Source of the DNA: Isoperla grammatica
Taxonomy: Eukaryota > Arthropoda > Insecta > Plecoptera > Perlodidae
Length of the DNA: 64,000 nt
Direction: 5' to 3'
Assembly (NCBI GenBank): GCA_945910005.1
Contig: OX246745.1
Coordinates: forward strand, 12,101,984-12,165,983
The position numbers and the translations under genes are program-made. Below the pieces are notes generated by a model. That model made no database searches. It was not told the DNA's origin and was given only the letters and a program-made list of their open reading frames with translations. Positions 11,201 through 64,000 of this stretch are shown here, in pieces (within the stretch, counting starts at the first letter, position 1; every line of letters starts with the position of its first letter).

Positions 11201-12559
11201 ACAGTAATATACCTATAGTTAGTCCCCTGATGAGTGGCACATCTGGTTATATAGTTTACTGCCTAGAGAAGGGATTCCTACACAACATTATTATTAAATA
11301 TTATTAACCTTCTACAACATATTCAGAATATGCAATTTTGGCCATATTTCAAATTTTTTGTTCTCAAATTCTTTCTTCATTACACTTTTAACACTAGTGT
11401 GTACAATATCTTAATAGGCTTTTTTTATTATTTTTTTATAGTAGGATTAACTTAAAGAATACACAAATATTTCATTTCGATGACTTTGAATAAATATTTA
11501 TTTACAAATTGCTATTTACACATCCTAACATGTGTGTATTGATGTTTTAAATGTTTACTAGGTACTGCCATTATGCTTTAATCATTTGTAAGCGTTTGGG
11601 TATACTCATGTTTAATAAAATGGTATATTTGTATTATTTTTGATCATATGACTACATCCTAATCAAAATTTACCTCCAGTATAGCGTATTTCTAAATCAT
11701 GATTTTAACCCTCGAAAATTAGACTAGAGACTTCAACAATGATCAAAATATGAAATGAATTATACACGTACAATTCGACACACATAAGATAGGGGATGTA
11801 AGTTAATTAAAGAATAATAACACGTTCTCCTTCATTTGTGGTGTCAAAATAAAATGTGTAAATTTAATTTCTTTAGCATGGATGTGTCTATTATTTGCCA
11901 CGTTATCAGCCAATTTGGGGCTACATGCAACTTTGAACATTTAAGAAGGGTATAGCCTTAGTATCAAAACTGACGAAATTCTTTTGGGGGATTTTGAAAC
12001 TTTTCTCATCAGATCGTAATGCTCGGTATATTTTGAATCCAAATATACCATCAGGTCTTAAATATATCGATATTTGGGTGCACAATCACAAAACGAATAA
12101 TTCGAGTAAAATATCTGAAGTGGCCCATGCCCTGTGTTATCAACGTATATTATGTTAATTTAACTTATTTAGCATATTCTGGATGTGTCCTATCGTTTTT
12201 CACGTTATCAGCTAATTTGGGGCCGCATGCAACTTTGGAAATTTATGAAGTGTTAATACTGATCAACTTTTTGGTGTGTGTGTTTGTACATAAACAGCTG
12301 GGGCTGGATTCACAAAGATACAGACTCCTACGTTGTCAAAGTGAAGCAAATCAGAAAACAAATCATCACTGGGTCTTATTCAGAAATCAAATATTTAAAG
12401 TTTTACGGACAATATTTTGACTACATTTTATCTCCACAAGTTTGTGGAACTACATGGATGGCATGGTTTATATATATCCCGACGATTTGCTTAAAACAAG
12501 AAAACTGATGAATTAGGACTCTTTGTGAACCCAATGCCTGAGTTTTACTACAGACTGCT
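11201..12559. repeat. AT-rich sequence with a diverged 90-bp duplication
   Basis: ccacgttatcagccaatttg plus gggctacatgcaactttgaa (about 11897-11939) recurs in diverged form at about 12200-12241, with the same preceding ggatgtgtc. This looks like an old tandem or dispersed repeat. No gene was recognised in the rest. Confidence 0.5.
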
Positions 12560-12565
12560 TTATGT

Positions 12566-13894
12566 ACCGAGCACGTGCTGTATAACATAGTTCCCGTACT
12601 TGTATCAGCTGCTCCACGTGCTGGTGTAGTTGTCTAGGATGGGGTCGTCTGTTCGGGTGTCCAATACTCCCAGATGCGCTGGATCACTCTGCAGTCGTTC
12701 GGGTGGTCGACAACGCAAACACCTTCAAACACAGACAACATGTTGTTAACCCTTCCCGGTTAAACGAGGCTCAACATTACAAGTCCTGCAGTTACATGCG
12801 ATTCAAAACTGATTTTGTTTTCAATTTTCCAATTCTGGTGCTCACCTATTTCAATCCAAAATGTACTTCTTATGAATCAACAAAGCCACCAATAATATTA
12901 AACGAAAGAATTGGACAGCAAAGGGTTAAGCCTTCGTCTCCATATTACTGATTATAATATCCCGAGAAGAGCCTACTCCCGTTCCTATTCCCAGTCTAAG
13001 ATAAATCATAACCAGCTCTCACATAGTGATTAAGACATAACAGATTGTTATACAGTACTATCCAGCTTTATTGGTTCCTATTTCTAGAAAGTGTATACAT
13101 AAGAGTGTAAATTAACCTTGCTGGAGATGTAAACAGAATGCAGCGTCACCCTGCTCAAGGTTTGGTTATCTTGCAAAGGAATCCCAGAAGGACCAAACGC
13201 ATCATCAGTCCAGTCAACATTGTCATGTTGTGTTTAGATACCGCATTAAACAATGTCCACACCATATGATTTAGGCGGTAGATTTAACCATTGCGCGACA
13301 TATGTGTTTCCCCAAAAACATCCAGGGATGATGAAAGATAGCCGATAGCAACCCTTATAACAAACAGGTGTAAGGGTGTACCATTTTCAACTGTTGCCAA
13401 TTATTGCCATCTCCTGGCGAATTAAGATATAACATGTTAACAACTCCTTTTTGTGGCTTTCCACGTGTGCAATTTCATCTGAAGTTGCCCTGTAGACCCT
13501 TTCCGCAATTATAATCTATTAATGTATTATTGTATGAGACTTTGGACGTGTAAAGCAAAAAACTCTTGCATCTTAGTGCGTGAATTTAGTGGTAGATAGC
13601 GAAAAGAAAACTTCAGATGAGCTGGAATTGAATTCAAATTTGGACAATGTACATTGAATGCAATAATACTCGTAAATAGCTGTCTCAGTTATCTATTTTA
13701 ATAATTTGGACTTTATTTCTATCTTAAGTGCCAATATTTGAGTTTGTTTTATTTAAGTACTTTGCCCAGATCTGGTGACCGTCAAGCTCCCTCACGATCT
13801 CCTGCTGGTGCTCGAGCGAGTTGGATTCCAGCGCCTTCTGGATCACGCGGCAGCCGTACATCTACAGCGCTGGGGGCAGGACGTGGCCTCGGAC
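12566..13894 (-). pseudogene. pum: Decayed fragment of pumilio (PUF RNA-binding repeats)
   Basis: Two pieces match consecutive parts of the Pumilio-homology domain. At 13770-13894 the minus strand reads VRGHVLPPAL, a TAG stop where the family has Gln, then MYGCRVIQKALES, HQQEIVRELDGH. At 12566-12729 it reads HPNDCRVIQRIWEYWTPEQT, then frameshifts into what corresponds to PILDELHQH and YGNYVIQHVL. The repeat that should lie between them is missing. The upper piece starts right after an acceptor-like cccccgcag, so this looks like a duplicated genomic piece that kept intron sequence, not a processed copy. Non-functional. Confidence 0.85.
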
Positions 13895-15050
13895 CTGCGG
13901 GGGTCACACAAAACAGTTATTTTCCCATAATAATATTAATACATCAACTAACTAATTCTTATAATCAGCTTATTCCCAATTGTCCGTAAAAATTCTGGAA
14001 TTTTGAACAAAATGTTGATTTGTTTTCAACTTATGTTTCATTGTAGCTGTAGCTCCATATTTATAGCACAGATCGCAAATTGTGTTTAGCATCGTGGCCA
14101 GATGCACAATCGAGCAAAGTATGATATATTTTGTTTGTTTTTCTTTTGCTAAATAGACCCAGGCCCACTTCAAACATTGACAGCGCTGCAAAGCAAAGCA
14201 ATCTTTTTAAAGCGCCATCGATGATTTAACAATAATAAAATAACGTTGAACAATTGACATTAATAGTTTACTTTCTTGCCATCAGAATGCATCTATAGTC
14301 TATTTTGAGTAGTCAGATAGTGTCTCAATGGGTTAAAGAGCCCCCCATACTTCCCAATATCGTGAACATTCTTCATAACGAACTCGAACAGAATATTATT
14401 CGTTTATAAAGAATATTTAACCGTATAATAATCATCGTACATTCTCATTAGAGGTGGCCCCGTTACTATTGACTTTTATCGTGATTGTGCGGGAATGTTT
14501 ATACATTTATTTACATATGACATGAGTTAGTGTGACAACATAAGAACAAGTATTAATCTGTACCTCGCATCATGGCCCATTGCATTGCTTAGATCTCGGT
14601 CAAACAGTTTCTCACACAATAACAATAAAGGGTGACCAGACGTCCCGAGAAATGCGGGACAGTCCCGTTTTTGACACAAGTGTCCCGCGCCGAAATGTTT
14701 CATTTCGGGACGCTTTTTGTCCTGAAATTGGTTAATTCATGATTTCTTGGTTTAAGGGTTCAAAACTTACAAATTTCAACTAGAGAAATTTAAAGAAACG
14801 GTCAGTGGTAAATTTGTAATTCGGCGCGCCGCCACAATTAACTGTATGTTGCGTAGAAAGTGTTATTCGCTTGCGCTTCCCAGAGCGCTAGCGTGCAATG
14901 CATCGGTAAGGTAGGGCTACAGCTACACCTCTATTAATATGGAATACAATTTTCAAAAACATGTGAATATCGAGTAAGAAGTCCCGAAATTCAGACTTGA
15001 CCATCTGGTCACCCTGTAACAATATCTTTACCACCCACATCTCTCGTACA
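13895..15050. other. Intergenic sequence without recognised genes
   Basis: It includes a stretch around 14635-14720 with mirrored cccgagaaatgcgggac / gtcccgcgccgaaatg / catttcgggacg motifs, probably a small decayed foldback. Nothing else was recognised. Confidence 0.4.
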
Positions 15051-15336
15051 CAGCACTGTCGTTGTACTGATAGCACTGTCGTTGTACTGATAGCACTGTC
15101 GCTGTACTGATAGCACTGTCGTTGTACTGATAGACTGTCGCTGTACTTACAGCACTGTCGCTGTTCTGATAGCACTGTCGTTGTACTGATAGCACTGCAG
15201 TTCTACTGATAGCACTTTCATTGTACTGACAGCACTGTCGTTATATTTACAGCACTGTCGCTGTACGGATAGCACTTTCGTTGTACTGATAGCACTGTCG
15301 TTGTACTGACAGCACTGTCGCTGTACTGATAGCACC
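15050..15336. repeat. 20-bp minisatellite, about 14 copies
   Basis: The unit is tagcactgtcgttgtactga, with frequent variants ctgtac, cagcac and ctttcg. Unit length is 19-20 bp. Repetitive minus-strand frames (QRQCCQYNDSA...) come from it and are not genes. Confidence 0.95.
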
Positions 15337-15519
15337 ACGTTTAATTAGTTGTCTTAATTAGTAATCAGCTACGGCGATTGAGAGGACGCAAAGAGAACGG
15401 TTATGATTTGAAGCTGTCTTACCTGGACATAACAGCGGCGACACATCCACCTCCTGCTATGCACTGAGCGCGACTGACTGACTGAGTCATCTCGCGCGAG
15501 TGACGTAGTGTGGCTCTAG

Positions 15520-15552
15520 GGGGGGGGGGGGGGGGGGGAGGGGGGGGGGGGA
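15520..15552 (+). repeat. Poly-G tract
   Basis: About 31 bases, nearly all G, interrupted by a single A. It could form G-quadruplexes and is error-prone to sequence. Confidence 0.9.
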
Positions 15553-18490
15553 TTGTTAGTATAGCAGGGTTCAACGGATACACAACTCCTGTATATATGT
15601 ATGGAACAGTAATTTAACACATTCACGTTATTTAAAATAATTTTAAGTTGTAATGAAATTAATTCTGATGTAAATACTACGCATTGTGGACGAACTTTGT
15701 TCATCAATTCAAGAAAGTTAGGTACCAAAAATATTGGATCGTCTACCAATTTCACTGCGCCAATATAGCTCCGTTGCAAGCCATTTTCACACTTCGTCTT
15801 TTTATGATTGCATTCGATAGATCTTGACTTCGTGAATGCGAAACAGCAAACGATTTTTGGAAACAACGAGCAGTTTGACCGTTAAAAATAAACCCTGTCT
15901 ATACCATGTCCATACACAATGATGTCTTAGGCAAGTGATTGGATCTGAAAGTGATACACAAACTACAATCCTATACCACGTTCAAATTTGGGTGTTTATG
16001 TGTATGCGTCTCTCGCGTCTATGTAAGACGTTTATAAATATAATATCAGTATATAAAAAACATAAAATATATTGATAATGTGTGAATAAGGTGGGAAAAA
16101 TGTACCGGGGGTGATGGGTCTCGAACCCCAGACCGCGAGCACGTAAAGCGACGTCGTTATTGCATATGTTACACCATCAGATAAGATTCGCTCTGCTTTA
16201 CCAGTATAGAAAGCACACTGTGTCTTGCGCATGGGGGCTGTGAACTCTCCAAGTACGCCAACTTTATGATAGAGTGCGTCAGTAGGCTCGTTTGCCGTTA
16301 GTAGGCTCGTTTTGAAACTCCAGATCGACCAGGTCCTCGATTTTGTCCTATTTTTCTCATGTCAGGCACCGTGTAGTGTGTTGCGAATTATTACAGACTT
16401 AAAATATCTGTCTCTCTAAAATACCAGGGATGTAAGAGTTGTGAAGAGGTTACCTGTATTTTATTCTACACTGAAATAACTCTCGTTTCGTCTGGCGCGC
16501 AATATAATTTGAATATCGTTTCCACATACGGTGACTATGGAATGAGTAGGCTACACCCATCCAGCGATTTGCGTTTATAAAAATGATAAAGACAGTACCT
16601 TGCTTGTGATTGATTGGCTCTCGTCGCTGACAGCAGTCTTGCAGCAGAAGAACCCTTCTTGTCGCCAGTTGACCAAGGAAGCGGCTCCAAGCACTTCACG
16701 TGGCATTCAAAATAATAATGTTTAGCGCCGTCAACGCCAGTTCTTATAACTGACTGAGTAGATAATAAATGAAAACGTATGTTCTTAAACAGCGAGAGTG
16801 GCGTCAATTTGGAACATGGAAAGGAAGCTTGGTGTTGTTAAAAGAAATGTAGTAAATTGCTGGGGATTGCAACAGTAGCTACAAAATGAATGAGTAAATA
16901 ATACATTTACAAGTTGATCACTTCATTTAAATAACAACGCAGTATCAGTAAATAACAAGTAAAAGTAGAAGTAGTAAAAGTTAAGTTTGTGGGCTTTATA
17001 AGTAATTAGTTAAAGTAAAATTTGGTCCAAAAATAAACTAACTTATAAAAGTTGGTTCAACGGCGTTCGCGGCGAAATGCTATGGCAATTCGTAGGGGGG
17101 AAGAGGGTTGCCATCCCTACCTGATGGTTGATGCAAGATTTTCTAAAAAACGAGGCGTTGAACAAGGATTCCTCTTGAAAACACATTTCATTTCTATTGG
17201 GAAAACAGGATGTCAAGATATATCATGATGAGGGAAACGTTTATTTCTACGGAATCAAGCTGCTTGAAATAAAAGTAACTTACAACTCCATGTTTATTTT
17301 AAGTTACCGATAGTAACTACCACTTTCTTTAAAGTTGCCGATTTTGAAAAAGGAATTCAACCTAAAAAGTTGCTCAAAAATTAACGCGTTACTTTCGATA
17401 AGTTATTCCCCAACTCTAGTTCGTCCCCCTATTCACACTGGCTGCAGCTAATAAGTGGTTTCATGGGAGCAAATGGGCTGCTAATTGCTAATGGCTACTG
17501 GCTCATTGGCCATTGCTAATTGCTGTTTCAAGTAGATGTTAGTTTTTGGACTCAATTAAAGTTTAGCTGAAAGAAACTCTTACCATATATAAAGTCACTC
17601 AACCAATCCGAATTGTTCTCTTTGAAGAAATCAAAATTTCGTTCTGCTATCAAAATGAAAACAGTATAATGTCATGTTCGTATTTTGTGTGCAAGAGTTC
17701 GGAGGGTTGAATGACATGTCTTATACCTCAAATGAATAAGCAAACAACCACCACGAAACATTTAAATGTTTTATTTGACAATGCATTTCTTCCTTCCTTC
17801 TTTCCTTCATAATATTATAATATATTTATAATTTCACTTTTTTATAATATATATATTTGGTAACATTCATTTAATTAATGTTCATAAATTTCCAACATCT
17901 TAAATCACAGACATAATCTCCAGACCGAAATGTACAGTATCATTGCTCTCATTTGAGGAGGGTCTTCCCCAAAGATTGCCAGTTCCGAATTTTCAGATCT
18001 TTAAAAACTTACACTAGTAACAAATGACACAATGTGGTTAAGTATGAGACTACCATATTAATTAAAAAGCATTTTGAGTTGGCAAAATAATAAATATTGG
18101 TTATTATTCCCCAATGGTTGTTTTTTTTGTCGATCTAAAAATCAAATACCAATAAAAAAACATCATGGTGGCATCCCATATTGGCTAATATATGATCTCA
18201 AGATACATCCACTAAAGTCTAAAGTGAGTTGGCTGTACACCGGGGTTATAGGAAGTTGACACAATATTATGTACTAGTATATTATTGGGGTAGAGTTGGT
18301 TGGAATAGTTGGACCTGTAAATTACAAAATTAGGAACAATGTTGATGATTATTTAGGCTGAATGTCTCATATATTAGCAACTATGCTAATAGTAGATAAC
18401 GAGATGTTACGTTACAATATACCTGCATACCTATATACCTATGCATATTTATGCATATCTATGTATAAATAAGTGTATCACAGTATGGCT
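15553..18490. other. Intergenic sequence with one tRNA-like SINE fragment
   Basis: At about 16090-16190 the minus strand carries a tRNA-like head: ctgatggtgtaacatatgc and the B box ggttcgagaccc. A frame at 16535-16807 ends at a possible donor but has no recognisable domain. The rest is AT-rich with nothing supportable. Confidence 0.5.
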
Positions 18491-18493
18491 CAA

Positions 18494-18602
18494 TGAATGA
18501 ATGAATGAATGAATGAATGAATGAATGAATGAATGAATGAATGAATGAATGAATGAATGAATGAATGAATGAATGAATGAATTAATTAATTAATTAATTA
18601 AT
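18494..18602 (+). repeat. (GAAT)n / (TTAA)n microsatellite
   Basis: About 21 near-perfect tetranucleotide copies (atga/gaat) are followed by five attaatta-type copies. It lies about 580 bp downstream of the Dscam2 stop codon. Confidence 0.95.
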
Positions 18603-19182
18603 GAATAAACACATAGTTATATTAATGAAATGATGTTAAGTAATTTAGTCACGTTATGTGTAGTTCAATAATTATGTGCCCTATATCAGAAAATGTATGA
18701 TTTGAAAACGAAAACATTATAAATGAGTTCAGTTACGTGGGCCACAACTGCAGATGTGGTTAAACGATATTCATAAGAAAGGTTTAAAGCTTCCATGGAT
18801 ATCCTTGACCAAGTTCAATGGCTGAGATTAGGAGGAGACATTTTGCTTAAAAATACATTCTGGACCTGTCCCAGACATTGGCACCATTAAAGCACATTAC
18901 AAAAAGATGTAGAGCGGGATTGGTGACATGAATAACAACCATGCTGCAACCTGTGCAAGACACTGGTCACACAGATGCATCTAAGAGGGCATTTGGGGCC
19001 ATTTGGTCACAACATTTAAGTCCAGCTTTCAAATATATCAAAGGAAACAATACAAATAAAGTTAGAATCAGTTGTCTTAGAGGTGCATTATTGGTACAGT
19101 CAAGAAGTTACACTCATAGCATACAATCTGGACCTGACAATCTGTGGATGAAAGCAGTACCCCTCAATGATAAAAAATATAG
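18603..19182. other. Likely Dscam2 3' UTR or downstream sequence
   Basis: It directly follows the Dscam2 stop codon. No canonical AATAAA on the minus strand was seen, so the transcript end is unknown. Confidence 0.35.
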
Positions 19183-62391
<43,209 letters not shown>

Positions 62392-62787
62392 CTGAAAATC
62401 AAACCATTATTGTTATTACTTTACTTTACTTAACTGTAATTAAGGCCAGTGTAGGGTAGCCTGATGAGTGATGATGATGAATGATAATAAGGAAGGGAGG
62501 AGGGGAAGCATGGTAAAGCCTGCCCGCTCATGAAACGTTTAGAGCTAATGGAATGGGCCATATTTGTGTATTGAACCATTATAATCGTCTTGTAAACCAA
62601 GATTTACTAGTAAAACACGGTTGCCAATTTTATAATAACGGAAGTCGAAAGAATGTCCCCTCTTGTTAGAATAAGAATTGCAATAAAATGACAACAGCGC
62701 GCTACCTGTTGGCCCTTTAAACTCTATTTCACGGTATATTAGACAAACATTAGTCATTAGCTCTTAAAGCTTCGTTTCTGCTATGAG

Positions 62788-63103
62788 CGGACAGACTTTA
62801 CCGGCACGTAGTCTATTCCTGTCGAAAAGTCCCAAAGGGACTATCGGCTTTACGTCCCATCCGAAAGGACGGTGTAACTTTGAGCAGTCATATAGGTTTC
62901 TCCACTAACCTGGACTGCCCAGCAGTTGACGAGAATAACGAAGCTGTTACACAAGCTATCGAACCCTCCAATCTGCTCTAACCAACGGTAACTAGTGTTT
63001 CAGAGGAGAGTGGTCACCCATCCACCTCCTGATTTAGCCCGTCTTTGATTAACTTCGGTGTTCGTATGGGAACTGGCTAAGAGACCGCGGCTAAACCGTT
63101 GGC
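62788..63103 (-). mobile_element. 5S rRNA-derived SINE
   Basis: On the minus strand the first ~125 bp follow the 5S rRNA layout: gccaacggtttagcc, then gaacaccgaagttaatcaa (5S: gatcaccgaagttaagcaa), gacgggct, then gtggatgggtgacc (the internal control region) and accgttggt at the end. The remaining ~190 bp is an unrelated body with cctttcggatgggacgtaaa. Changes across the 5S part rule out a working rRNA gene. It is in the intron upstream of Ig5, in gene orientation. Confidence 0.8.
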
Positions 63104-63795
63104 TCTATTGTTATTGCTTTCTCACTCTTGTAGGCGATCATTCAGTAAGTTACAAATGAGTCACTCTATTTTGGGACAAAATTGGATCTAGGAATAGTTA
63201 TAGAAGATTAACTTGCTGATTAGATAGATGGTGTCTAAGATTTAATGTATTGGCTGTTTGGTATTAATCTAGTTGATGTGATAAAAGCACGTTGTAGGCC
63301 AAACTGAGTTATTGCTGATTTACCATTATATACAACACGTTGTGAAATAATATGCATGGAAATCGTACATTATATTGTTGATTTAAACAAACACAAAACA
63401 AAATTGTACATAAATCTCACTACGTAAGTACCATATAGGGGATATTTATGACTGGCTTTAGATTAATCTAATCGTTAACATCTCTTTTAACGCACACTCA
63501 AAAAACACTAACCACATCCATTTATACGTTTAAATAAAATTGTATTTCATGCTACATTTTGTGAACTGATACAGCAGAGTAGTCTGATATATACTTTCTA
63601 TCTCCACATTTCTGCTTAATACACTTGTATTCAACTTATACATTAGATTAAGCTTCTCACGTTATTTTTACGCATTACAATAAGATTAATTATAATTGTA
63701 ATTGTATATATGTACATATTACGACGCGTCGACGCCGTTTCTTGTCAAAACTTTTAATTTTTTAATTTTTTTTGTGATGAAAAGAATAGACAATT

Positions 63796-63800
63796 TATAA

Positions 63801-63843
<43 letters not shown>
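63796..63843 (+). repeat. (AAT)n microsatellite
   Basis: About 15 AAT copies with one interruption, adjacent to the hairpin that follows. Confidence 0.95.
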
Positions 63844-63844
<1 letters not shown>

Positions 63845-63959
63845 TTGCAATTCTCTGGGGCCTGTTGCCGCGAAAAATTTAATTATTCTTTATCTATTTA
63901 TCTATTCTATAATTATTATTAAATTATTCGCGGCAACAAGCCCCAGAGAATTGCAATAT
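63842..63959. repeat. Near-perfect hairpin
   Basis: attgcaattctctggggcct plus gttgccgcgaa pairs with ttcgcggcaac plus aagccccagagaattgcaat. Arms of about 33 bp surround an AT-rich loop of about 50 bp. Probably a small MITE. Confidence 0.88.
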
Positions 63960-64000
63960 GTACACATATGTCCGCGAAAACTTGAGAACAAATATATATA

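Noticed and set aside
15423..15490. Possible first exon starting ATGACTCAGTCAGTCAG with donor gtaagac (minus strand)
   Set aside because: It consists partly of a GTCA microrepeat, has no domain and no phase-compatible partner; likely chance.
16535..16807. 90-codon minus-strand frame ending at a possible donor
   Set aside because: No recognisable domain, no good acceptor in a phase that fits any neighbour.
62977..63103. Functional 5S rRNA gene
   Set aside because: Too many substitutions relative to the 5S pattern, and fused to a SINE body.

Overview
The window is arthropod-type nuclear DNA, most likely from an insect. It is AT-rich and intron-rich, and it is full of short foldback (MITE-like) elements, tRNA-derived and 5S-derived SINEs, minisatellites and an assembly gap of 200 N. 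I cannot name the species. No bacterial, viral or organellar gene organisation is visible.

The main content is one large minus-strand gene, from 62391 (5' side within the window) down to a stop codon at 19183. It encodes a Down syndrome cell adhesion molecule (Dscam) family receptor. I traced 28 exons by hand from splice consensus, domain sequence and intron phase. They run Ig5, Ig6, two alternative Ig7 exons, Ig8, Ig9, FN1-FN4, Ig10, FN5-FN6, a transmembrane segment and a cytoplasmic tail. Phases join in frame through every junction: about 1458 residues with Ig7A and about 1444 with Ig7B. The signal peptide and Ig1-Ig4 must lie beyond position 64000. Exactly two interchangeable Ig7 exons match the known layout of insect Dscam2, not the large Ig7 exon array of Dscam1, so I call it Dscam2-like.

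The gene is unusual in its introns. Downstream of Ig7B is a 3.6-kb minisatellite of 51 units, each exactly 70 bp. Behind the second Ig8 exon, the last ~82 bp of that exon with its 5' splice site is copied seven more times in a 151-bp tandem array. An exon start with its acceptor is duplicated 210 bp upstream of the Ig9/FN1 exon. A 69-bp repeat abuts the FN4 donor. A hAT-like MITE sits 37 bp from the acceptor of a tail exon. Ig7A itself carries an Asn-rich codon-repeat insertion.

Positions 1 to about 19 kb lie downstream of Dscam2 and are repeat-rich and gene-poor. They hold a 70-bp tandem array, a TTA-flanked MITE, a large inverted-repeat element carrying three perfect DR1 nuclear-receptor motifs around a sequence gap, an orphan C2H2 zinc-finger first exon, a 147-bp palindrome-bearing tandem array, an unidentified terminal exon, a decayed fragment of pumilio, and a 20-bp minisatellite. 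Apart from the Dscam2-like gene, nothing in the window can be called an intact gene with confidence.
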